Shown here piece by piece: positions 25,787 to 33,771 of a DNA stretch of 64,000 nt. The DNA lies in the NCBI GenBank assembly GCA_947176505.1, contig CAMWQW010000017.1, positions 1 through 64,000 of the forward strand. The letters run 5' to 3'. Made by a program: the position numbers and the translations under genes. A model generated the notes under the pieces. The model searched no databases. It was not told the origin of the DNA and saw only the letters and a program-made list of their open reading frames with translations. Position 1 is the first letter of the stretch. Each line of letters begins with the position of its first letter. This DNA is from an uncultured Lachnospiraceae bacterium. Lineage in GTDB: Bacteria > Bacillota > Clostridia > Lachnospirales > Lachnospiraceae.

Positions 25787-26354
25787 ATATGTGACGGATA
25801 ACAATCTATATCAGAAACAGACTTATATGTACAGCGAATACAGAGGGAGAGAGTTTCTAAAGGATTATCTGGACTCAAGACACCAGTATGTAGACAGTAT
25901 AAAGTATAAGAACGACGAAAGCGAATCCGTATCGCGTGAAGAAGGGGTGGCGGATCCGGTGCAAAGCAATCTGCTGCTGATCCTTCGTAAATTAGAGTCA
26001 GGGGAATATGACAGAGAACTTACAGACAGGATGAATGCGTATACGAAAAGCTTCGAAGTGCGTAAGAGAATTTATTCTGGTTATGACAGCCGGTGGAAAC
26101 CTGTGGAGGGTGCCGGATTTGAAAACTATCTAAGCTATCTTTTGTTTGCAGACTGTTTATTGCATATGTACGAGAATACAGGGTGTTTGAAATATTTCAG
26201 TTGTTTGTTGAAAGTGGATGATACGATGCTGTCTGTAAGTGGTCATTTGTCTGGAAATCTCACAGGGTATTTGAGAACGATTATTGTTCGAGAACTGGAG
26301 ATTTTTGAGCAGTTGCTGTGTAAAAACGAAATCGATTTGGGGGTAACGGGATGA
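25776..26354 (+). CDS. Unknown 192-aa protein in phosphoramidate cassette
   Basis: Not recognised. Start ATG 25776 follows GGAGGAG (25762-25768) by 7 bases and overlaps the preceding stop by 11 bases; its own stop overlaps the next start (ATGA), so it is translationally coupled on both sides. It is predicted all-helical with no membrane segment; the second half has SYLLFADCLLHMYENTG and KYFSCLLKVDDTMLSV, a pattern I associate with small helical partners of formyltransferase-like genes in Clostridia glycan loci. The tight coupling to the formyltransferase-like gene suggests a complex or consecutive steps. Confidence 0.75.
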   Translation: MAYEYVTDNNLYQKQTYMYSEYRGREFLKDYLDSRHQYVDSIKYKNDESESVSREEGVADPVQSNLLLILRKLESGEYDRELTDRMNAYTKSFEVRKRIYSGYDSRWKPVEGAGFENYLSYLLFADCLLHMYENTGCLKYFSCLLKVDDTMLSVSGHLSGNLTGYLRTIIVRELEIFEQLLCKNEIDLGVTG

Positions 26355-27085
26355 TATTAGAAGAATTTGCATTGCTGGCATCCGACACAGCCCGGACGAA
26401 AGCATATCTGCAGGCGATGATACGTGATAACAAATTGCCGGGTCTGTGCGTCGTCTATTCGGATGATATTTCCGGAATGAAAGAAGAGGCGGAGAAATAC
26501 CAGAGAAGCGTAGAAGCGGAGAAATACTTTGACAGGAATATTCCGATTCTATTTTCTCTGAATGAGGCAGGGATTTCTTATCTGCTGCTTGAGAATAAAG
26601 ATATTAATTCCGAGCAAATGAAGGATGTCCTCTTGGGTCTCAAGCAGAAATATCTGATCTATTCTGGATATGGCGGCTATATATTGAAAGAGCATTTATT
26701 TCACATGGATAAGAAATTCATTCATGTGCATGCCGGCATTCTGCCACAGTATAGAGGAAGTACGACTGCATATTATAGTTTCCTTCAGGAGAAAGAGTTC
26801 GGTGCAACTGCGATTTTTCTAAGCGAGGGGATTGATGAGGGCGAGATGATCGTGCAGGAAACTTTTCCGGTGCCGGAAGAGCCGGTGAATATTGATTACA
26901 TTTATGAACCGTATATTCGCTCGCGGGTATTGCTTAAAGCGATAGGGAAGTACCTGCAAAATGGTGAACTGGTAAGCGGTAGGCAGCCTTCGGAGGGAGC
27001 GGAGACATATTATATTATTCATCCACTCTTAAAACATCTGGCGATCATGGGAATTGAGAAGACGATAGGAAGGAGGATATTGTGA
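26351..27085 (+). CDS. Formyltransferase-like protein
   Basis: Resembles the catalytic domain of methionyl-tRNA formyltransferase and of sugar N-formyltransferases (10-formyl-THF donor). The core block IHVHAGILPQYRGSTT (about residues 122-137) matches the family NxHxSLLPxYRG loop, and GIDEGEMIVQE carries the conserved DxG aspartate. However the catalytic Asn of NxH is replaced by His here (HVH), so activity may differ. At 244 aa it lacks the usual tRNA-binding C-terminal domain, which fits a small-molecule substrate. It overlaps both neighbours by 4 bases (ATGA, GTGA). Its place inside the phosphoramidate set suggests action on an amino or phosphoramidate group, which is a guess. Confidence 0.75.
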   Translation: MILEEFALLASDTARTKAYLQAMIRDNKLPGLCVVYSDDISGMKEEAEKYQRSVEAEKYFDRNIPILFSLNEAGISYLLLENKDINSEQMKDVLLGLKQKYLIYSGYGGYILKEHLFHMDKKFIHVHAGILPQYRGSTTAYYSFLQEKEFGATAIFLSEGIDEGEMIVQETFPVPEEPVNIDYIYEPYIRSRVLLKAIGKYLQNGELVSGRQPSEGAETYYIIHPLLKHLAIMGIEKTIGRRIL

Positions 27086-27696
27086 GAACAGTCATATATA
27101 CGCAGCGGGTAGAGGTGATAGAAAGTTATCAGGAGCGAAGGGACTGTGCAGACCAGAGGATAGCGGATTTTATTTGTGCCTGCGGTTTTCTGCCGATTCC
27201 GCTGCCGAACAGAGCAGAACAGGCGGAACGGATAATAGAGGCGGTTCATCCGGCAGGAATCATCTTGACAGGCGGCAACAGCCTGACGGCTTACGGAGGC
27301 AATGCACCGGAACGGGATGCTATGGATAAGGCACTGATTGAGCTTGCCATTCGCTATAAGATACCACTTTACGGTTTTTGCAGAGGAATGCAGTCGATTC
27401 TTGCTTATTATGGGAATGAATTAGTGAATGTGGAAGGTCATGTAGCGGTGAGGCATTTCGTACATGCCGGACAGGAGGACTATGAAGTGAACAGTTATCA
27501 TAATCAGGCGTGTAGGGAATTGAGGGAAGACTGCAGACTAATGATAACGGCGCAGGCAGCGGATGGAGTGATTGAAGCGGTTCGGCATGAGAGCCTTCCG
27601 ATTGTGGGAACCATGTGGCATCCGGAGCGGGAAGAAACTTATGTGCAGAAAGATATAATCAGGGTAACAGAGTTGTTTGTAAATGCAGACAATTAA
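27082..27696 (+). CDS. Class I glutamine amidotransferase-like hydrolase (Cj1417-type)
   Basis: In C. jejuni, Cj1417 hydrolyses CDP-L-glutamine to glutamate and cytidine diphosphoramidate. This 204-residue protein has the class I amidotransferase triad: Cys100 in GFCRGMQSIL, and His180/Glu182 in MWHPERE; the oxyanion region is LTGGNSL near residue 62. Length matches Cj1417 (about 200 aa). Related peptidase C26 enzymes cut gamma-glutamyl-GABA, an alternative if the neighbours were different. The GTG start at 27082 follows AGGAGG (27071-27076) and overlaps the formyltransferase-like stop. Confidence 0.83.
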   Translation: MRTVIYTQRVEVIESYQERRDCADQRIADFICACGFLPIPLPNRAEQAERIIEAVHPAGIILTGGNSLTAYGGNAPERDAMDKALIELAIRYKIPLYGFCRGMQSILAYYGNELVNVEGHVAVRHFVHAGQEDYEVNSYHNQACRELREDCRLMITAQAADGVIEAVRHESLPIVGTMWHPEREETYVQKDIIRVTELFVNADN

Positions 27697-27751
27697 GTGA
27701 TTGAGAAAGAAGATTACACAAAAAAATTATAAAGAATGGAGAGATTAAAAA

Positions 27752-28708
27752 ATGGACAATCAAAAATACTATGGATGTGAAAATCCGGAATCGGTAAGCT
27801 ACTTGGAATTTGGGTCAATCAATCTAGTGAAAGGCGAAAAGAAAATATGGGGATACTGGCAGGATCAGATTGCCTATGATTTATACATGTTTGCCAGATA
27901 TTCAAGGGATTTATTTGCATTTAGAAAGTTTTTCGGTGAAAAAGAAAAGTCAGTGGAAAAATTGAATGAATATGTATTACGCTCAGCGCATAATAAGCTG
28001 ATGGATTATATTTTCAAATACGCAGGGATACTTGCTATTTCCAACCGGGAGGGAGTAATTTGTGAAAATGGAAGTTCTCTATATGGTTGGATTGATGAGG
28101 CAATAGCCTGCGACTATGTATTTCGTGGAGGAAAGAATATAGCAAGAATTCAGGAACTTGAATATGTAGGAAGTGATATATCTGAACTGATGAATGAAGG
28201 CGCTGAGAGTTTTCACAGCAATGTGAAGATGAGTTTTACGACAGAAGACACAATAGACGGGGTCATAACAGATATACATAATAAGATGATGAAGAAAATT
28301 GCACTTTTTTACGGATTAAGTGTGAGTGTACGTTATGCCGTAAGAAAAGCGGAAGATTTAGTTAAAGCGGCGGATTTGTCTGAACTGACTATGTATAACA
28401 GATTAAGTCTTACATATGATGACCGGACTCTAGTGTCGGTATATGGAACAGGTAAGAGTGTTTACATTGTATCTCTTCCTAAGTTAGTTGAAGGATTGAA
28501 GGCAAAAGGAATTTACGCGAAATACTGTACTGCCAATATGCAGCATGGGAAAGACGGCGAGAATACCGTCAGGGCGTCTATTATCACATCTAAATCTGAA
28601 GAGGTATTAAATACATTTATATCGGCGTACGAAGAATGCATTGAAAAGAGTATTCAGATACCGGGTGTCGAGAGAGGGGAATGGAAAGACTTAGAGGAGC
28701 TGCTGTAA
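27752..28708 (+). CDS. Unknown 318-aa protein in phosphoramidate cassette
   Basis: Not recognised. ATG 27752 is preceded by GGAGAG (27738-27743). It lies between the Cj1417-like and Cj1416-like genes and ends 32 bases before the latter. Sequence is soluble and mixed alpha/beta; notable stretches are KIWGYWQDQIAYDLYMFARY near the start, ISNREGVICENGSSLYGWID in the middle, and SVYGTGKSVYIVSLPKLVEGL near residue 230. No nucleotide-binding motif or catalytic signature is obvious. Position inside a dedicated pathway makes a transfer, modification or regulatory role plausible; the phosphoramidate methyltransferases of C. jejuni have SAM motifs that I do not see here. Confidence 0.75.
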   Translation: MDNQKYYGCENPESVSYLEFGSINLVKGEKKIWGYWQDQIAYDLYMFARYSRDLFAFRKFFGEKEKSVEKLNEYVLRSAHNKLMDYIFKYAGILAISNREGVICENGSSLYGWIDEAIACDYVFRGGKNIARIQELEYVGSDISELMNEGAESFHSNVKMSFTTEDTIDGVITDIHNKMMKKIALFYGLSVSVRYAVRKAEDLVKAADLSELTMYNRLSLTYDDRTLVSVYGTGKSVYIVSLPKLVEGLKAKGIYAKYCTANMQHGKDGENTVRASIITSKSEEVLNTFISAYEECIEKSIQIPGVERGEWKDLEELL

Positions 28709-28740
28709 CATCAGAAAGAGAAAATAAGGGAGATAAGAAC

Positions 28741-29523
28741 ATGAAAGCAATTATTCTGGCAGCAGGACAGGGAACAAGATTAAAGAAGTATACGGAGAAC
28801 TTACCGAAAGGAATGCTTTCCTTTATGGGGCAGACGATTATTGAACGCCAGATAGAGATGTATCGAAAGTGTGGATTAGACAATATCATCGTAGTCCGTG
28901 GATTTGCTGCAGACAAAATAGAGTATGAAGGAGTTACCTATTATACGAATGAGGATTACGCCAATACGAATATGGTAGAGTCTTTGATAGCGGCGAAGTC
29001 AGAGTTTGACGATGATGTTATTGTCAGTTATTCTGATATCTTATTTGAAGAGGATATGCTGAAAGCGATGATGAAGTCGGAAGCGGATTTTGCAGTTGCG
29101 GTAGATGATAACTGGAAAATATATTGGGAGAAGCGTTACGGCAAGGTGGATTTTGACACGGAGAGCCTCGCTTTGGACGAAAATGATAACATTGTTGAAT
29201 TGGGACTGGAAAGCCCGAAACTGGAGGACATTGATGCAAGATATGTCGGTCTGCTGAAATTCTCCAAAACCGGATTGGAACATATTCAGGCTATTATGAA
29301 TGCGGCATATGCCGATTATGAAGATAAACCGTGGCAGCAGTCGGGTAAGACGGTGCGTAAGGCATATATGACGGATTTGCTGCAGGCGGTCATTGAATCC
29401 GGTCGCCCCGTAAAGGCGGAAAGATTTAATCACGGCTGGATCGAATTTGATACGAACGAAGACTATGAGAATGCGTGCAGATGGGTCGAAGACGGAAGTA
29501 TTAATGATGTGATAAGGCTGTAG
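28741..29523 (+). CDS. L-glutamine phosphate cytidylyltransferase-like (Cj1416-type nucleotidyltransferase)
   Basis: In C. jejuni, Cj1416 joins CTP and L-glutamine phosphate to give CDP-L-glutamine. This 260-residue protein is a GT-A-type nucleotidyltransferase: AIILAAGQGTRLKKYT (3-18) with LPKGML and then YANTNMVESL, a pattern shared with LicC (phosphocholine), PntC and Cj1416; metal-binding YSDI lies near residue 100. LicC is the main alternative, since a LicD gene occurs at 2.5 kb, but the genes around it favour the phosphoramidate route. Start ATG 28741 follows AAGGGAG (28727-28733); the frame is open 20 codons upstream into the previous gene. Confidence 0.82.
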   Translation: MKAIILAAGQGTRLKKYTENLPKGMLSFMGQTIIERQIEMYRKCGLDNIIVVRGFAADKIEYEGVTYYTNEDYANTNMVESLIAAKSEFDDDVIVSYSDILFEEDMLKAMMKSEADFAVAVDDNWKIYWEKRYGKVDFDTESLALDENDNIVELGLESPKLEDIDARYVGLLKFSKTGLEHIQAIMNAAYADYEDKPWQQSGKTVRKAYMTDLLQAVIESGRPVKAERFNHGWIEFDTNEDYENACRWVEDGSINDVIRL

Positions 29524-29776
29524 AGAGAATATATTTGGCAGTTCTAATCGCATATTTAGTTGTAATGAATGCGCCATTTAGCGGCAAGAGAGCGTGGCAG
29601 AGTGTCAGAAGATATAGTCGATTATATTATGGAACATAAAGACTTGAGGATAGCTATACGCATGATACAGCAACGGAAAGTTAGTGAAGAGTTCTGGGCG
29701 GAATGCATCAAGAAAATGGAATAGGGCATTATACTAAATGTTGTATCTGTATGCAAAGTTCTGTAATATCTAGCGA
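29524..29776. other. Gene-poor gap between the phosphoramidate cassette and the next unit
   Basis: The full gap to the next confident gene is 377 bases (29524-29900). It holds a weak small reading frame (29569-29724) and a plausible promoter near its right end, listed separately. No clear terminator stem with a T-tract was seen after 29523. Confidence 0.6.
29569..29724 (+). CDS. Possible 51-aa protein or gene remnant
   Basis: An ATG frame encoding 51 residues with a charged, helical end (LRIAIRMIQQRKVSEEFWAECIKKME split over two helices). There is no ribosome site before the ATG. The composition looks more like real protein than noise, so it could be the tail of a lost gene. Function unknown. 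Confidence 0.2.
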   Translation: MRHLAARERGRVSEDIVDYIMEHKDLRIAIRMIQQRKVSEEFWAECIKKME

Positions 29777-29806
29777 TTGCCTGTGTGGAAGTGAATGTGA
29801 TAAAAT
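29777..29806 (+). promoter_or_regulatory. Candidate sigma-A promoter for the 29901 unit
   Basis: TTGCCT (29777-29782) and TAAAAT (29801-29806) are separated by 18 bases, a good spacing. The predicted start would be about 80 bases before the membrane protein gene at 29901. It supports a separate transcription unit. Confidence 0.4.
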
Positions 29807-29900
29807 ATAGTTTAACCGCCATTTTATTATTGTTTATTAGTGGCAAGGACGGTAGAGTGTAGTCATCGATTAGAGAGCAGACAGAAGGATAGCTGATGTA

Positions 29901-30419
29901 ATGGAAGAGGAAGAATTGAAGGCTTTGAAGTACTGCTTGCAGTTTTCGAAGAAGGCATATGAACAGGAGACAGAACGTCAAAGGCATGCAATGGGTAAAG
30001 CAGATTATTTGCTTAAATATTTGACGTTGCTGATGACTGCCTTCAATATTACGATATCTGTGGTTTCTAAGATGAGCAGCGTTCATATCGTCGGGGTTGT
30101 CTTTTGGGGGCTATATATGCCGATGCTGTTATCGGGGATACTAGGTATTATTAGTACCTTGATGATTCAGAAGCCGAGAAAGATAATGAGATTTCCTTCG
30201 GGGAAGGAAGAACTGCTAAAGGTACAACGTAATCCTTCGGAATATGACACGGAGTGCAAGCGGATTTATCAGGAAATACTTCGGGTAGATAAAATTTGTG
30301 ACAGACTAAAAGAAAATAATGATAAAGCAATGAAATGGATTATGACAGGATATATATGCATGGTGGTAATGATTGTTGCTTTTGGAACTTTTATTACTTA
30401 TGTGATGTGTTTGTCTTAG
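29901..30419 (+). CDS. Small three-helix membrane protein (SLATT/effector-like layout)
   Basis: 172 residues. A charged helical start (KAYEQETERQRHAMGKADYLL) leads into two close hydrophobic helices (about residues 45-60 and 62-85), a cytosolic segment rich in charged residues (KIMRFPSGKEELLKVQ), and a third hydrophobic helix at the C-terminus (ICMVVMIVAFGTFITYVMCL). This resembles membrane proteins of the SLATT or Pycsar-effector type, but I see no diagnostic motif and the call is by layout only. No signal peptide. It heads a unit with two small proteins and a C39-like peptidase and has its own candidate promoter. The ATG lacks a strong ribosome site. Confidence 0.6.
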   Translation: MEEEELKALKYCLQFSKKAYEQETERQRHAMGKADYLLKYLTLLMTAFNITISVVSKMSSVHIVGVVFWGLYMPMLLSGILGIISTLMIQKPRKIMRFPSGKEELLKVQRNPSEYDTECKRIYQEILRVDKICDRLKENNDKAMKWIMTGYICMVVMIVAFGTFITYVMCLS

Positions 30420-30444
30420 ACAATTAGACTTGTGGAGAAGAGTT

Positions 30445-30588
30445 ATGCAAGATACCAAAGCAAAGGAACAGAATGCTGAAGAAGAGCAGAACGGTCATGA
30501 TAAGCCGATTTTTCCATTTATTGAGGACTGTACAATCGAGGAAGACTACGAGCAGATTGAGATGGAAGAGGCATATCAAGGGTTTTAG
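30445..30588 (+). CDS. Small acidic 47-aa protein
   Basis: ATG 30445 follows GGAG (30433-30436) at 8 bases. The peptide is very acidic: many E and D residues flank a short hydrophobic core KPIFPFIEDC. No GG-type leader cleavage site is seen, although the next genes include a C39-like peptidase. It could be a substrate, an inhibitor (immunity-like) or a partner of the peptidase. Too short for family assignment. Confidence 0.45.
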   Translation: MQDTKAKEQNAEEEQNGHDKPIFPFIEDCTIEEDYEQIEMEEAYQGF

Positions 30589-30619
30589 TAAGATACGACG
30601 AATATATTAGGAGGCAGCT

Positions 30620-30805
30620 ATGACACAGGCGCAGTTACAGGAAGAACAAATTTATCAGCAATTAAAAAAGTGTATGGATGAGTATAACTCCGATTTTGAA
30701 GGCGCTCTTAGACGTTCTGAGGAAATTGCGGAAGATGAGAGAAAGCGAGCAGAGCGGGCGAGCAGAGATTGGGAAGCGCTGGAAAGGTTTGGTTTGATTT
30801 TATGA
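30620..30805 (+). CDS. Small 61-aa coiled-coil protein
   Basis: GGAGG (30611-30615) precedes ATG 30620 well. The protein is almost entirely charged helix (LQEEQIYQQLKKCMDEY, then ERKRAERASRDWEALERFG), likely coiled coil. Its TGA overlaps the peptidase ATG (ATGA at 30802-30805), so the two are translationally coupled and probably interact. Function unknown. Confidence 0.6.
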   Translation: MTQAQLQEEQIYQQLKKCMDEYNSDFEGALRRSEEIAEDERKRAERASRDWEALERFGLIL

Positions 30806-32232
30806 AAAATGATGAAATATTCCAAAGCGGGTTTCAAGGATTCTGTTCAGGCAATCTTGCCCGCGCGATTCAACTGGCGTTTCCGTCGATGTTTCCTGAC
30901 TTAGCCCAACTTAGAGAAGAAATTGATAAGGTTATTTTTCCGAGATTAGATTTTATGGTGGGAAGTGAAGAGAACGCATTTTCCTTTTTGTTTGAAGCAC
31001 GCTATGTGGAAACAGAATGGAAAGATATGGTTGGTATGCACTATATCAACACGTCTTATGAAGTTGAAAATACTGTAATGAGAATCCATCTTTTTAAAAA
31101 GAAAAAGGTGAGTGAGAAGCATTATAGGGGATGTTTTACGATGAGGACAATCAATGAGGCGCGTATTATGCTTTCCTATATTTATCCTAATTGGAAATAT
31201 GTGGCTTACCATGGCAGTGCATTGAATGTGATGACTTACCAGAAAAAAGTGCATCTTTATGGAAAGGAAATCACATTTTGTACATATCCTCTTTTTGCAC
31301 AAGATAATACCGTGGTGGCATGCGCACAGGCATGTCTTGTTTCTATGTCTAAGTATTTGCATTCACAATATGATTATGCGAAAATACAGATTAGAAATAT
31401 TAATGACTCGTATCACTCAAATAAAACTAAAGTATATCCATCTTCCGGACTTTTATCGACACAGATGCTTGAGATACTATCCAGTTACAATATACCTTGC
31501 GGATATCAAGTGTATCATGAACAGGAGGAATTCAAAGAATACATTGATTATTGTATAGAAAGTGCAATTCCGGTACTGGTAGGGATTCATGTGCAGGAAG
31601 AGAATGTCAATACCTCTGCAAAGGGTAAAGGAAGGAAAAATATATGCGAAAATAAGATTGGCAGACATGTGGTACAGATTATTGGACATTCTGACGTGAA
31701 TATAGAGAAAAGGTATGTTGTATATGACGACTCGGGATATTATCTGAGACACTTAGGAGAAGAGGGGTTCGTAAGATGTGTGCCGTGGGAAACTTTACGC
31801 GATAGTTTGCAACGGGACAAAAGCTTTATCATTTATCCTATTCATGAAAAAGTATATATTTTGTATGATAACTTTAAAAAGCATGTGGATGATATGCTGT
31901 GTAGATACCGACGGGATGGTGTGACTACGGATGGAATCGTAGAACGGGAAGGAAGGGCATTGCTTGTAGATAATAGGGTGGTAAAGCAGTTTCTACGTGA
32001 ACAAATGGTAGATGCTCATGAGATAAATGTGAATGTTCAGGAGGAGGCGCGGCGAATTCTTGGTATGGACATGCCGCATTATCTTTGGTGCTATGAATAT
32101 TATACGCCTATGGGCAAAGCGTTGTTTATTGCGGATCCCACATATATCAGAAGCACAACCAAAAGCATTTTTTTGAATAAAGAACCTTTAATCAGCAGAG
32201 GTCAGATTAGTTTATTACGATATGATGATTAA
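30802..32232 (+). CDS. Papain-like / C39-type cysteine peptidase domain protein
   Basis: 476 residues. The middle carries a papain-like triad in C39 order: VACAQACLVSM with Cys174 in the C39 DCG-x-ACL position (Cys178 next), GRHVVQIIGH with His289, and VVYDDSGYY with Asp309/Asp310. The DCG motif itself is changed to ACA, so activity is likely but not certain. The N-terminal ~160 residues are unrecognised; there are no membrane helices and no ABC domain, so this is not a bacteriocin exporter. Start ATG 30802 uses an ATGA overlap with the small coiled-coil gene; an in-frame TTG at 30769 is less likely. The substrate could be the acidic peptide encoded upstream. Confidence 0.65.
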   Translation: MKNDEIFQSGFQGFCSGNLARAIQLAFPSMFPDLAQLREEIDKVIFPRLDFMVGSEENAFSFLFEARYVETEWKDMVGMHYINTSYEVENTVMRIHLFKKKKVSEKHYRGCFTMRTINEARIMLSYIYPNWKYVAYHGSALNVMTYQKKVHLYGKEITFCTYPLFAQDNTVVACAQACLVSMSKYLHSQYDYAKIQIRNINDSYHSNKTKVYPSSGLLSTQMLEILSSYNIPCGYQVYHEQEEFKEYIDYCIESAIPVLVGIHVQEENVNTSAKGKGRKNICENKIGRHVVQIIGHSDVNIEKRYVVYDDSGYYLRHLGEEGFVRCVPWETLRDSLQRDKSFIIYPIHEKVYILYDNFKKHVDDMLCRYRRDGVTTDGIVEREGRALLVDNRVVKQFLREQMVDAHEINVNVQEEARRILGMDMPHYLWCYEYYTPMGKALFIADPTYIRSTTKSIFLNKEPLISRGQISLLRYDD

Positions 32233-32273
32233 GAAGGTGATATGATGAAAACAAACCCAGAAAGGACACCCGC

Positions 32274-32996
32274 ATGAACATAGCCCTAATCTTAGCCGGC
32301 GGAACAGATCCGGATTTCCAGATGAGCGTTCCCAAACAATTTGTAAACGTTTTCAACCGCCCGGTCATTACATATACATTAGAGAAATTTCAGAATCATA
32401 AGGATATTGACGCCATTATGGTGGCATGTCTGGACGGCTGGCAGGAAATGGTGAAAACCTATGCCAAGCAGTTTAACATTGACAAGCTGAAATGGGTGAT
32501 ATCCGGCGGTAAAGACGGACAGGCTTCTGCGGGCAACGGAATCATGGCACTGCGAAAAGAATGCAGGGATGACGACGTGATTATCGTGCATGATGCAATC
32601 AGACCGCTTGTATCGGAGGAAATCATTACGGACAGCATCAAGGTATGCAGGCAGCATGATATGGGAGTTGCCGCAATGAGGACCATGGACACCATCATGC
32701 ATACTAAAGATGGAAAGGTCGGGACGAGCAGTATTTCACGTTATTCCGTCATCCGAATCCAAACTCCGCAGGCATATCGGATGGATAGATTGGCGGATAT
32801 CCAAGCCAAAGCTATAGAAGCCGGTATTATAGGACAGGTAGACATGAGCAGTGTTGTTTCCAAGTTAGGAGAGCCGGTTTACTTTTCTAAAGGTTCCGAA
32901 TTTAACATGAAGATTAACACGGTGGAAGACGTGGAAATTTTCAAGGCACTGTACAAGATGCAGCAGGACAAGGAGAAAGAAGAAAATAGAGAATGA
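32274..32996 (+). CDS. IspD/TarI-like cytidylyltransferase with altered CTP loop
   Basis: Family members join CMP to methylerythritol-4-phosphate (IspD) or ribitol-5-phosphate (TarI). Conserved here are ALILAGG, PKQF, VACLDGW, IVHDAIRP and MKINTVEDVEIF. In the CTP loop the canonical GGxGxR is changed: the nine residues between GG and PKQ read TDPDFQMSV, putting Asp where the triphosphate-binding Arg normally sits. The next gene is a close paralogue with a normal loop, so this copy may have another substrate, need its partner, or be inactive. The last codons overlap the next ATG (ATGA). Next to a CDP-polyol transferase at 33772, a CDP-polyol role is favoured over isoprenoid synthesis. Confidence 0.82.
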   Translation: MNIALILAGGTDPDFQMSVPKQFVNVFNRPVITYTLEKFQNHKDIDAIMVACLDGWQEMVKTYAKQFNIDKLKWVISGGKDGQASAGNGIMALRKECRDDDVIIVHDAIRPLVSEEIITDSIKVCRQHDMGVAAMRTMDTIMHTKDGKVGTSSISRYSVIRIQTPQAYRMDRLADIQAKAIEAGIIGQVDMSSVVSKLGEPVYFSKGSEFNMKINTVEDVEIFKALYKMQQDKEKEENRE

Positions 32997-33703
32997 ATGT
33001 AGCAGTGTTACTGGCGGGAGGAAGCGGTTCCAGAACGGAGCAGGACGTCCCGAAGCAGTTTATGAATGTTTATGATAAACCTATTATGATATATACATTG
33101 GAGGCATTCCAACAGCATCCGGACATCGACAGCATCATAGTGGCATGTCTGGACGGCTGGCAGACGATTCTTGAGGCATATGCAAAGGAAGCCGGCATTA
33201 CGAAAATACAGTATATCGTAAAGGGCGGAGAGAACGGGCAGGAATCAGCCAGAAACGCATTAGATGCGCTTAAAGGAATCTGCAAAGAGGATGATATTGT
33301 TATTATTCATGACGCCGTCCGCCCGATGGTTTCTGCAGAGATTATATCCGATTGCATCGTGAAATGCAGGAAGTACGGTTCCGGACTTGCAGCCGTGAGA
33401 TGTCAGGAAACGATTGTCAGGACGCAGGATGGAGTGAAAGGCGATGCATACGTTAAGCGGAAGGGTATCATGCGCGTGCAGACACCGCAGGCTTACCGAT
33501 ACGGGAAGGCGTTTCATGCGCATGAAGAGGCGCTTAAACAGGGGATTTACGACGTCGTCTATACGAATATATTAATGCTGGATATGGGAGAGACATTGTA
33601 TTTTTCTAAAGGCTCCGAGAAAAACATTAAGATAACAACTATGGAGGATGTAGAGATATTTAAAGCATTGTATCGTGTGAAGAAAGAAGATTGGGTAAAA
33701 TAA
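32993..33703 (+). CDS. IspD/TarI-like cytidylyltransferase (canonical loop)
   Basis: Paralogue of the gene it overlaps. The CTP loop is intact (LLAGGSGSRTEQDVPKQF, residues 6-23), with IIHDAVRPMVS near residue 103 and IKITTMEDVEIF near the end. At 236 aa it matches TarI/Bcs1-type ribitol-5-phosphate cytidylyltransferases and IspD. The downstream CDP-glycerol-type transferase suggests it makes the CDP-polyol donor. No ribulose-5-phosphate reductase (TarJ) is seen, so ribitol is not proven. Confidence 0.85.
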   Translation: MNVAVLLAGGSGSRTEQDVPKQFMNVYDKPIMIYTLEAFQQHPDIDSIIVACLDGWQTILEAYAKEAGITKIQYIVKGGENGQESARNALDALKGICKEDDIVIIHDAVRPMVSAEIISDCIVKCRKYGSGLAAVRCQETIVRTQDGVKGDAYVKRKGIMRVQTPQAYRYGKAFHAHEEALKQGIYDVVYTNILMLDMGETLYFSKGSEKNIKITTMEDVEIFKALYRVKKEDWVK

Positions 33704-33771
33704 TCGCAATTTCTGCCGATATAATATATAGTGCTGTGTGTGAAAATGGCACGAGAGGGGAAAACGGTTCG

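Noticed and set aside
30802-32232. Bacteriocin exporter with C39 peptidase
   Set aside because: No membrane domain or ABC ATPase follows the peptidase domain, and the acidic peptide shows no double-glycine leader.
32274-33703. Isoprenoid IspD housekeeping genes
   Set aside because: Two tandem copies next to a CDP-polyol transferase and heptose genes fit a glycan role better; no other MEP pathway gene is present.
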